Shown here piece after piece: positions 1 to 7,037 of a DNA stretch of 18,382 nucleotides. The stretch spans positions 1 through 18,382 of the forward strand of contig CAKSSR010000032.1 in assembly GCA_934489735.1 (NCBI GenBank). Reading direction: 5' to 3'. Position numbers and translations under genes: made by a program. This stretch comes from an uncultured Eubacteriales bacterium (GTDB lineage Bacteria; Bacillota; Clostridia; Oscillospirales; Acutalibacteraceae). Numbering within the stretch: the stretch's first letter is position 1; each line of letters opens with the position of its first letter. The notes under the pieces are model-generated. The model was not told where the DNA came from. It did not search any database and saw only the letters and a list, made by a program, of their open reading frames with translations.

Positions 1-1128
1 GATAGCTTGGTAAATATCTTTCCGTTAGGAGAGAGTTCCCAAGAACCCTGCGACTTTAGTCGTGGGAGGTTCAGGAGTAAAGATGATGTAACAAAAGAGC
101 AAGCTGATAAAGCATTAATGATATTTGAAGAAAAATTGAAGGAAGGAGAACCAAAACATATAGCCAATAAGTATGCAAAGCTAGAAGGATTGAAAAAATT
201 AAGTAAAGAGCAAGCTGAAAAAGAGATTTCTCTATTAGAAGAGAAAAAAAGGATATGTAGTTTTAGAGAATTTGAAGAAAATAAAGATGGCTTTGAAGAC
301 GATATTTATAAGTATGCAGAGTTAAAGTTGTCTAGGAACTTAGATGATATGGTGGCAGATAGAGCGGCAAACATTTATGAGAAATTGATTTATGATGATG
401 AGAAATCGACTAAATATGCCGATAAATATGTAGACCTAGTAACATTCAATGGATTTAAAGATGAATTAGCCGACGAATGTGCTCAAGAATATGAAAAAAA
501 GCTTGAAGAAGGGCACAGCGTCGATTATGCAAACAAGTATGTGGAGTTCAAAGCATTAGAAAGATTTAGATTGGATGGATTGACCAATCAGAAGGCAGAC
601 GAAGGGGCACGTATATTTGAAGGCAAGCTCAAAGAAGGAAAAACATTTGATTATGCAAGCAAATATGCAAGAGAAGTAGTTTTGTTTAATAGAAGTGAAG
701 AAGAAGCTGACAAAGAAGCGAAAATGTTTGAGAGCAGACAACGATTTAATAACTGTAAGGGAAGTATTTTAGAGCCATTCAACGTAAATGGAAGCCATAA
801 GAGAAAATTTGATGAGCGTAGGGAATTGAATTGTGCTGAGGATTATAGCAAATTAGTAGCAGAGCTTCAGGCAAAAGCAGACGAAACTAGAAAAATGTCA
901 GAGATATTTAATGGAAAGTTAAAGCTAGGCAGAAGTTCTACATATGCAAGTGAGTATGCAAGATTAATCATCGTTTGCAAAGAAAAAGAAGAAGATGCAA
1001 GAGAAATGTCAGAAATATTTGAAAAAAGTATTAAGGCAGGAATGAATCCTGAATTTGCAAGAAGACAAGCTGAATCAATTGTCAAAGGAGTAATTAACGA
1101 GCCTGATCAAAAAATAGCAAAGCATTAG
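1..1128 (+). CDS. 5'-truncated long-type 37-residue-repeat protein (C-terminal part), apparently fused to an IS end
   Basis: The frame is open from base 1, so the start lies outside the window or has been lost. The in-frame TTG at 7 has no convincing ribosome site, and the first in-frame ATG is at 118. From about base 90 the product matches units 14-21 of the long paralogues downstream: KxxEG turns followed by YAxKYxxL, such as HSVDYANKYVEF, then a diverged CAEDY unit near codon 278, the conserved VCKEKEE segment and the FARRQAES end. The first 25-30 codons have no counterpart in the paralogues and coincide with the IS200/IS605-like hairpin. About 590 residues, including the signal peptide, are therefore missing compared with gene 2. 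It may be a remnant cut by the insertion or a chimera; without an upstream start it may not be exported. It ends TAG and a terminator follows 12 bases later. Confidence 0.75.
   Translation, partial: DSLVNIFPLGESSQEPCDFSRGRFRSKDDVTKEQADKALMIFEEKLKEGEPKHIANKYAKLEGLKKLSKEQAEKEISLLEEKKRICSFREFEENKDGFEDDIYKYAELKLSRNLDDMVADRAANIYEKLIYDDEKSTKYADKYVDLVTFNGFKDELADECAQEYEKKLEEGHSVDYANKYVEFKALERFRLDGLTNQKADEGARIFEGKLKEGKTFDYASKYAREVVLFNRSEEEADKEAKMFESRQRFNNCKGSILEPFNVNGSHKRKFDERRELNCAEDYSKLVAELQAKADETRKMSEIFNGKLKLGRSSTYASEYARLIIVCKEKEEDAREMSEIFEKSIKAGMNPEFARRQAESIVKGVINEPDQKIAKH
41..73 (+). mobile_element. Right-end-like hairpin of an IS200/IS605-family element (possible tnpB/omega-RNA 3' end)
   Basis: Seen: an imperfect hairpin. 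Bases 47-54 (CCTGCGAC) pair with 59-66 (GTCGTGGG) around a TTTA loop, with two G-T pairs. An outer stem GAAC (43-46) pairs with GTTC (69-72), leaving a two-base bulge at 67-68. About half of these 32 bases are G or C, against clearly AT-rich surroundings. Known: right ends of IS200/IS605 elements carry such a subterminal hairpin, often with a CTTTAG apex and a GGAGGTTCA-like end, and the hairpin is also the 3' scaffold of the TnpB guide RNA. Inferred: the element ends near base 73 and the rest of it, perhaps with tnpB, lies left of the window. Bases 1-72 read in frame as LGESSQEPCDFSRGRF, which resembles a tnpB tail read through its own right end. The alternative is a chance hairpin inside the gene. 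Confidence 0.55.
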
Positions 1129-1140
1129 TAAAATAGAGAA

Positions 1141-1169
1141 AGTCAGCTAGATTTGGCTGGCTTTTTTTT
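1141..1169 (+). terminator. Rho-independent terminator after gene 1
   Basis: A 7-bp stem (1141-1147 AGTCAGC with 1156-1162 GCTGGCT, one G-T pair), an 8-base loop and a run of eight T at 1162-1169. It lies 12 bases past the TAG of gene 1 and should separate it from gene 2. Confidence 0.85.
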
Positions 1170-1186
1170 AAAGTATATAAGATTTT

Positions 1187-1202
1187 GGAGGAATATGATT
1201 TG
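1187..1202 (+). promoter_or_regulatory. Shine-Dalgarno site fixing a TTG start for gene 2
   Basis: GGAGG at 1187-1191 is followed eight bases later by TTG at 1200. The frame stays open back to another TTG at 1185, but that codon overlaps the GGAGG itself. From 1200 the protein begins MKLNKFIKVS, matching MKLGKFIKVS and MKLSKFIKAS of genes 3 and 4. The same GATTTTGGAGGA string precedes gene 4 (7018-7029). An ATG at 1195 is out of frame and stops after two codons. Confidence 0.8.
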
Positions 1203-4001
1203 AAGTTAAATAAATTTATTAAGGTATCAACATGTATAGTTTGTCTGGGAACGATAATCTCTGGCATGTCTGTAATGGCAATGGGGAATAGTAATAATAA
1301 AATTAAGCCTGAATATACAGAACAAAGCCAAATGTCAGATTACGAAGGCGAGATTTGTTTAGATGAATATAAAAAATTGATATCATTCTATAAACTTGAT
1401 AAAGCATCAGCTGAAAAAGTGATGAAAGTTTTCAAAAAGGAAGTAAGGTCTGGGAGAAACGAAGAATATTCAGATAAATATGCATATTTGGTAGCATATG
1501 AAGGACTAAATGAAGAAATGGCAAGAGAAATATTAAGAATATTCGAAGAAAAGATTAGTAATGGAAAGAGTCAAAGTTACGCTTACAAGTATGCGGAATT
1601 AAAAGTTATTAGAAAAATGAAGGATAAACAAGCTGACGAGCAAGCATCGGTATATGAAAAGGAACTTGACGAAGGGAAGTCTCCAGAATATGCTGAGATG
1701 TATGCGGATTTATTAGTAAATGAGGGAGCATATGAAGACGAAGCTGAACAAGGTGCAACAACGTATAAAAGGAAACTAAAAGAGGGGAAAAGCGTTAATT
1801 ATGCATATGCTTATGCAAGGTCAACAATAGACTTTGGACTAAGCGAAAAGAAAGCAAATGAGTTCGCATTATTATATGAACAAGATATAATTGACGGAGA
1901 AGACCAAGAATATGCTTATGTGCATGCGAAAATGGTAGTGTTTTATCACATTGATATAGAAAAATTAAAGGAAGTTATGTTAGCATATAAAAAAGAAATT
2001 AAGAAAGGGAAAAGTTCGGAATATGCAAGTCAATATGTAGAACGACTGTTCATAGCTTATGGCGGTGAAGGTGAAAGTGAAGGAAAGGCAAGACGATGCG
2101 CAGAGATATATGAAAGATGCATCAACGAAGGGGAAAATGTGTCTTGTGCTATGAGATATGTAGATTTTATTACAGATCAAAGCAATAGCGAAGAACAAGC
2201 TAAGAAAATGCTAGCTGTGTATAAAAAAAGATTAGAAGAATGTAGAAGTGATGAAGTCGCTTACAATTATGTAAGACTAAAGGTATTAAAAAAAGGAAAT
2301 AGTAATGAGGATAAGTCTGCATGCGGGAAAGAATTGAGAGAAATTAAAGATGAGGACTATTCCAGCAAATACTCATTGCTACGTTATATCATGCCTTTTG
2401 AGCCAGGAGATAAGACGGGTGAAGAAATAGTAAGAATATTTTATAAGAAATTGGGAGAAGGTAAGAGCTGGGAATATTCCAATAAGTATTCAATGTCAAT
2501 AGTGATTGATAAACTAAATGAATGCCAGGCAGATGATATAGCAAAAGTATATGAGAAAAAGATTAAAGAAGGGAGAAGCAGTATTTATGCAAATAGATAT
2601 GCGGATTTAAAGATATTAAGGGAGTTGAGTGATAAAAGAGCTCATAAATTAGCAATATTATCAGAGGAAAGAGGCTTTTATGATGAGATACCAATGTTTG
2701 AAGAAGATGATATGAGCATAAGAGTAAAAATAGGATTGATGAAAATTAGAAAAACTGAACTAGACTTTTTAGCATCGAATATGTTTATGAACTATGATAA
2801 CAAGCTCAAGGAGGGCAAAAGCTGGGATTATATTAAAAAATATCATGCTTTATCTGGTTTTAAAGAGACCAAGAGAGAGATAGCTGAAAAAGTTGCAACT
2901 GCTTACGATAGAAAATTAAGAGAAGGCAGTAACAAGTACTATGCTGACAAGTATTCAGAATTGAAATACAAGGATAATCTAAGCGAAGAACAAGCTGAAA
3001 TAGGAGCGAGGATATATGAAAGAAAGAGAGAGGAAGGAGAAAGCAAAAAGTCCAGCAGTAAATATGTAAAATTAAGGATGCTTAAAGGTTTAAGTGAAGA
3101 ACAAGCTGATAAAGAGTTTTTATTATGGAAAAAGAAAAGAGAAATATGTAGTCAAAGAAATTTTGAAGAAGGCTTTGATGATACTACAGAAGATGCCAAG
3201 ACATATGCAAGATTGAAATTATTTAGAAAATTGAGTGACGAAGTAGCAGATGAAGCTGCAATGATATGTGGCAAAAAGTTTTATAGTGATAGCGAGTCAA
3301 TAGAATATACTAATAAATACGTAGATTTAATGATATTCAATGGACTGGAGAAGGAAAAGGCCGACGAGTGTGCGAGAAAGTATGAAAAAAAGATTGGAAA
3401 AGGCAAAAGCGTTGATTATGCAAATAAGTATGTAGAATTAAAAATATTAGTAGGATTAAATAGCAGAGAGGCAAGTATTGGAGCAGAAGTATTTGAGAAC
3501 AAGATCAGAGCAGGAAAGAGCCTTGAATATGCAAATAGATATGTAAATGCGAAGTTCGTATTTGGAAAAAGCGAGGAAGAGGCTGATAGAGAGGCGACAA
3601 TATTTGAAAATGAACAGAGATTTAATAGCAATGAACAAGAAATTGCAGGAATATTTCAGAATAAAGAGAGAAAAATTGACAAATACGAAGATTTCGATTG
3701 CAAGAGCACAGAGGATTATGACAAATTGATAGCAGATCTACAAGAAGAGGCAGCCAAAGTGCAGGAAATGGCAACAATATTTGAAGAAGAGGTAGGAAAC
3801 GGGAAGAGCTTTAGTTATGCACAGGAATATGCAAGACTAAAAGTTATTTGTAAAGAAGAAGAAAGAGAAGCAAGAGAAATGGCAGAAATATTTGAAAGAT
3901 GCGTTGATCAGGGAATAGATTTTGAATTTGCAAGAAAACGAGCTGAATCAATAGTAAAAGGTGAATATTTTTACCAAAAGTCAACTTTAGGAGGAAGATA
4001 G
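1200..4001 (+). CDS. Exported long-type 37-residue-repeat solenoid protein (gene 2)
   Basis: Function is not recognised. The 933-residue product has a Sec-type signal peptide (basic MKLNKFIK, hydrophobic core with CLGT, likely cut after Ala27 in SVMA-MG), an acidic linker to about residue 55, then about 21 tandem units of roughly 37 residues. A unit is helix (EEQADxGAxIYExK), turn (xxEGKS), helix (xxYAxxYxxL). Units near the start are regular, for example EGKSPEYAEMYADL. Near residues 490-530 (2671-2790) there is an irregular insert richer in Met and aliphatic residues. The C-terminal cap, about residues 835-925, holds the diverged STEDYDKLIADL unit, VICKEEEREAREM and FARKRAES. There is no C-terminal membrane anchor. 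The last codons contain the ribosome site of gene 3, one base downstream, so the two are probably cotranscribed and coupled. The promoter is unclear: only about 30 bases separate it from the previous terminator. Confidence 0.9.
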   Translation: MKLNKFIKVSTCIVCLGTIISGMSVMAMGNSNNKIKPEYTEQSQMSDYEGEICLDEYKKLISFYKLDKASAEKVMKVFKKEVRSGRNEEYSDKYAYLVAYEGLNEEMAREILRIFEEKISNGKSQSYAYKYAELKVIRKMKDKQADEQASVYEKELDEGKSPEYAEMYADLLVNEGAYEDEAEQGATTYKRKLKEGKSVNYAYAYARSTIDFGLSEKKANEFALLYEQDIIDGEDQEYAYVHAKMVVFYHIDIEKLKEVMLAYKKEIKKGKSSEYASQYVERLFIAYGGEGESEGKARRCAEIYERCINEGENVSCAMRYVDFITDQSNSEEQAKKMLAVYKKRLEECRSDEVAYNYVRLKVLKKGNSNEDKSACGKELREIKDEDYSSKYSLLRYIMPFEPGDKTGEEIVRIFYKKLGEGKSWEYSNKYSMSIVIDKLNECQADDIAKVYEKKIKEGRSSIYANRYADLKILRELSDKRAHKLAILSEERGFYDEIPMFEEDDMSIRVKIGLMKIRKTELDFLASNMFMNYDNKLKEGKSWDYIKKYHALSGFKETKREIAEKVATAYDRKLREGSNKYYADKYSELKYKDNLSEEQAEIGARIYERKREEGESKKSSSKYVKLRMLKGLSEEQADKEFLLWKKKREICSQRNFEEGFDDTTEDAKTYARLKLFRKLSDEVADEAAMICGKKFYSDSESIEYTNKYVDLMIFNGLEKEKADECARKYEKKIGKGKSVDYANKYVELKILVGLNSREASIGAEVFENKIRAGKSLEYANRYVNAKFVFGKSEEEADREATIFENEQRFNSNEQEIAGIFQNKERKIDKYEDFDCKSTEDYDKLIADLQEEAAKVQEMATIFEEEVGNGKSFSYAQEYARLKVICKEEEREAREMAEIFERCVDQGIDFEFARKRAESIVKGEYFYQKSTLGGR
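3989..3994 (+). promoter_or_regulatory. Shine-Dalgarno of gene 3 inside the end of gene 2
   Basis: A full AGGAGG lies eight bases before the ATG at 4003 and within the final Leu-Gly-Gly-Arg codons of gene 2, whose TAG ends at 4001. Ribosomes finishing gene 2 stop next to the start of gene 3, which favours coupled translation. Confidence 0.85.
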
Positions 4002-4002
4002 A

Positions 4003-6885
4003 ATGAAATTGGGCAAATTTATCAAGGTGTCGACATGTATATTATGTTTAGGAACTATAATTTCAAGTACATATGTAGTGGCAACGGAGAATAGTAATGA
4101 ACCTAGACTATTGGAAATAGGTCAAGAGGATGATATTTATAGGGAAGAATATAGAAAATTAATATCATTTTATGGATTTGACAAGATAACCACTGAGAAA
4201 GTTATGAAAGTATTTAAAAAAGAGATGGAACTTGGAAGAAATAAAGAATATGCTGATAAATATGCATATTTAGTAGGATATAATGGGCTAAATGAAGAAA
4301 TAGCTAGAAGGATGTTGGAAAGATACAAACAAAAGATTAGTGAAGGAAAAAGTGAAGGATATGCCTATAAGTATGCAGAACTAAGAGTTATCAAAGGAGT
4401 AGAAGACGAACAAATTATTGATAAACAAGCATCAGTATATGAAAGTAAGTTGAATGAAGGAAAATCGAATGAATATGCATCTATGTATGCTGAATTGTTA
4501 GTAAGAGATAGAGCACTTGAGGAAGAAGCGGACAGAGGAGCGACGATATATAAAAGGAAGCTTAAAGAAGGAAGAAATATTAATTATGCATATGCTTATG
4601 CAAAACTATCAATAGAAAGCAATGTGATTGACACAAAGATCGATAGGGCAGCATTAATATATGAACAAGCAATAATTGATGGAGAGAATCCAGAATATGC
4701 TTATATACGTGCAAGAATTATGCTGATAGATTTTATGAATACAACGGTAGCAAACAAGTATATATCGATATATGATAAAGAAATAGAAGAAGGCAGAAGT
4801 AAATATTATGCAAAAATGTATGTATTGTACGAAGCAACTAATGAAAATGAAGAAGCGTCGAGAAAGAAAGCTGAAATGTTTGAAAGATGTATTAATGCAG
4901 GCAAAAGTTTGCATTATGCAACAAGATATACGGATTTAGTTTTGGAAGAAGGACTTGACGAAAAACAGGCTGAGAGATTATCAATAAAACATGAGCAGGA
5001 TATAAAGAGTGGCAAGTATTATGAATTTGCTGACAGCTATTTAGACTTAAAGACATTTCAAGGGTTAAGGGGAAGGAGTATACCGGTATTTGAACAAAAA
5101 CTAGAAGAAGGCAAGAGCCTTAATTATGCTATAAAATATGCAATATTGAAGAAATTTAATGATATAGAAACAATAGATGATGAAAAAATTGATAAAATGA
5201 TTAGAATATTTGAGCAGAAATTAGGAGAAGGTAAGAGCTGGAAATATGCTGACAAGTATTCGGAACTAATTGTGATCAATAGATTAGATAAAAGGAAGGC
5301 GGATATAGGTGCATCGATGTATCAGAAAGACGAGAAAGTATTTGATCTTGAATTCCATCTTTGTGGGGATGATAAAAAGTTTGAGACGCTTGGAATTGTT
5401 TCAAAATTAAAAGATACTTCGAAGTCATTGGAAGAACTATCGTCATTAAAAAGTGGCTTATCGGAAAAACTTATTGAAATAATGGATATGCCGTTAAGAA
5501 CAGAAGTGGATTTATATAAAGAAAAACTTGCGGAAGGTAAGAGCAGGATTTATGCTGAAAAGTATACAGAGCTGAGATGTCGAAAAGGGCTTGATAACAG
5601 GGAGGCATCTATTGGAGCTTTAATATGCGAGCAAGATTTCTTTAAAAAAGAATTTATGCTTTTTAATAAAGCTAAGGCTAAATTATATGAAAAAAAGCTT
5701 AGAGAAGGCAAAAGCTGGGACTATGTAGAAAAATATTATTCTTTATTAAATCCTGAGTCAGGAATAGCAGTGTCTGAGCGATATGCGGATAAATGTGCAA
5801 CGATATATGCAGAGAAAATTACTGAAGGTAGAAGCAGAGTCTATGTAGATAAATATATAGAATTAGCAGTAGGCAAGAATTTGCCAGAAGAACAAGCCGA
5901 TATGGGAGCAAGAATTTACGAGCAGAAAATAAAAAAAGGAGAAAAGCGTCTCATTGCAGACAAATATGTGAACCTTAGGATATTTGAAAATAAGACTGAA
6001 GAACAAGCTGATAGAGAAATTTTGATATATAAGCAGGAATTGTTGAGACCTAATAGAGATATTGACATAGAGTATTCGAGTGAGCATAAGATTGATAAAT
6101 ATAGGGAACTAGTGATATTTAGGAAATTGGGAAACAGACAAGCTGAAAAACTATCAGACATGTATGATCAAGAGATGAAAGAAAAAAGTAGCGATTTTTG
6201 TAACAAATATATTGATTTAATGACATTTAACGGACTCGGGGAAGAACAAGCTTCTGAATTTGCAGAAATATATGAACGAAAACTAGGAGTAGGTAACAGT
6301 CTGCATTATGCAAATAAATATATAGAATTAAGGAAGATAAAAGGATTAAGCGAAGAACAAGCAATTGCAGGGGCAAAGATGTTTGACCAGAAGATAATAG
6401 AAGGGAAAAGCGTTAAATATGCCAACAGATATGTAAATTTAAGAGTTATATATGGAAAAAGTGAAAAGGAATCTGACAGAGAAGCGACAATATTTGAAAG
6501 TGCACAGAATTTTAATGAAAATAAAAGAGATGCATTGAAAGCATTCTATATAGAGAAAGAAAAACCAGCAGACAGAAGTAGATTTGATAGATATAAGAAG
6601 CTGACTTGTGCCAAAGATTATGAAAAGTTAATAAAAGACTTACAAACAGAAACACTTAGAGTCAAAGAAATGCGAGAAATATTTAATAAAGAAGTAAGTA
6701 TAGGCAGAAATCCTAATTATGCAAGAGAATATGCAAGATTAAAAGTTATTTGCAAAGAAAAAGAAGAAATTGCAAGAGAAATGGCAGAGATATTTGACAG
6801 ATATATAAAAGAATATATAAGCCCTGAAGTGGCAAGAGAGCGAGCTAGATCGATTGTAAAAGAAATAAATGGTGAACTCAACTAG
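4003..6885 (+). CDS. Exported long-type 37-residue-repeat solenoid protein (gene 3)
   Basis: A 960-residue paralogue of gene 2; function not recognised. The signal peptide is MKLGKFIKVS plus a hydrophobic CLGT core, likely cut after Ala27 (VVA-TE). About 21 units follow in the same order as in gene 2, and each position keeps its signature: unit 4 reads NYAYAYA, unit 5 DGENPEYAY, units 10 and 12 carry Trp in GKSW. Between units 10 and 11 (about 5330-5505) is an insert of some 55 residues, rich in Leu and Ser, that breaks the period. The C-terminal cap starts near residue 865 (LTCAKDYEKL) and includes VICKEKEEIAREM and ARERARS. Translation is probably coupled to gene 2. The gene ends TAG, with a strong terminator 28 bases downstream. 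Charged Lys/Glu-rich helices broken by a conserved turn Gly argue for a solenoid rather than a long coiled coil. Confidence 0.9.
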   Translation: MKLGKFIKVSTCILCLGTIISSTYVVATENSNEPRLLEIGQEDDIYREEYRKLISFYGFDKITTEKVMKVFKKEMELGRNKEYADKYAYLVGYNGLNEEIARRMLERYKQKISEGKSEGYAYKYAELRVIKGVEDEQIIDKQASVYESKLNEGKSNEYASMYAELLVRDRALEEEADRGATIYKRKLKEGRNINYAYAYAKLSIESNVIDTKIDRAALIYEQAIIDGENPEYAYIRARIMLIDFMNTTVANKYISIYDKEIEEGRSKYYAKMYVLYEATNENEEASRKKAEMFERCINAGKSLHYATRYTDLVLEEGLDEKQAERLSIKHEQDIKSGKYYEFADSYLDLKTFQGLRGRSIPVFEQKLEEGKSLNYAIKYAILKKFNDIETIDDEKIDKMIRIFEQKLGEGKSWKYADKYSELIVINRLDKRKADIGASMYQKDEKVFDLEFHLCGDDKKFETLGIVSKLKDTSKSLEELSSLKSGLSEKLIEIMDMPLRTEVDLYKEKLAEGKSRIYAEKYTELRCRKGLDNREASIGALICEQDFFKKEFMLFNKAKAKLYEKKLREGKSWDYVEKYYSLLNPESGIAVSERYADKCATIYAEKITEGRSRVYVDKYIELAVGKNLPEEQADMGARIYEQKIKKGEKRLIADKYVNLRIFENKTEEQADREILIYKQELLRPNRDIDIEYSSEHKIDKYRELVIFRKLGNRQAEKLSDMYDQEMKEKSSDFCNKYIDLMTFNGLGEEQASEFAEIYERKLGVGNSLHYANKYIELRKIKGLSEEQAIAGAKMFDQKIIEGKSVKYANRYVNLRVIYGKSEKESDREATIFESAQNFNENKRDALKAFYIEKEKPADRSRFDRYKKLTCAKDYEKLIKDLQTETLRVKEMREIFNKEVSIGRNPNYAREYARLKVICKEKEEIAREMAEIFDRYIKEYISPEVARERARSIVKEINGELN

Positions 6886-6913
6886 AAGAAAGAGAAATAT
6901 TAATAAAATTAAG

Positions 6914-6944
6914 AGAGTTGGTTGAATTTGGCCAGCTCTTTTTT
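6914..6944 (+). terminator. Rho-independent terminator after gene 3
   Basis: A 10-bp stem (6914-6923 AGAGTTGGTT with 6930-6939 GGCCAGCTCT, three G-T pairs), a six-base loop GAATTT and six T at 6939-6944. The loop and the GGC start of the 3' arm resemble the terminator after gene 1, as expected if gene and terminator were duplicated together. Confidence 0.85.
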
Positions 6945-6995
6945 AAATCTGTATTACTAATGTCAGCTCAATGGGATGTAATTTAAGCGCCAACA

Positions 6996-7004
6996 TGCTA
7001 AAAT
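6996..7004 (+). promoter_or_regulatory. Probable extended -10 promoter of gene 4
   Basis: TG at 6996-6997, one base, then TAAAAT at 6999-7004: an extended -10 for a sigma-70-type polymerase. No good -35 is seen 16-18 bases upstream. Transcription would begin near 7011, giving a leader of about 27 bases with GGAGG at 7024-7028. It sits between a terminator and a gene start, where a promoter is expected. Confidence 0.45.
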
Positions 7005-7037
7005 AAAAGACATTAATGATTTTGGAGGAAAACAGTA

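Noticed and set aside
1153..1179. Promoter for gene 2 (TTGGCT at 1153-1158, TATATA at 1174-1179)
   Set aside because: The -35-like part lies in the terminator stem, spacing is 15, and transcription would begin at the ribosome site itself. Read-through from gene 1 is an alternative.
3547..3729. Plus-strand open frame of about 60 codons within gene 2
   Set aside because: It is an out-of-frame shadow of a repeat gene with no start signal and no unit pattern.
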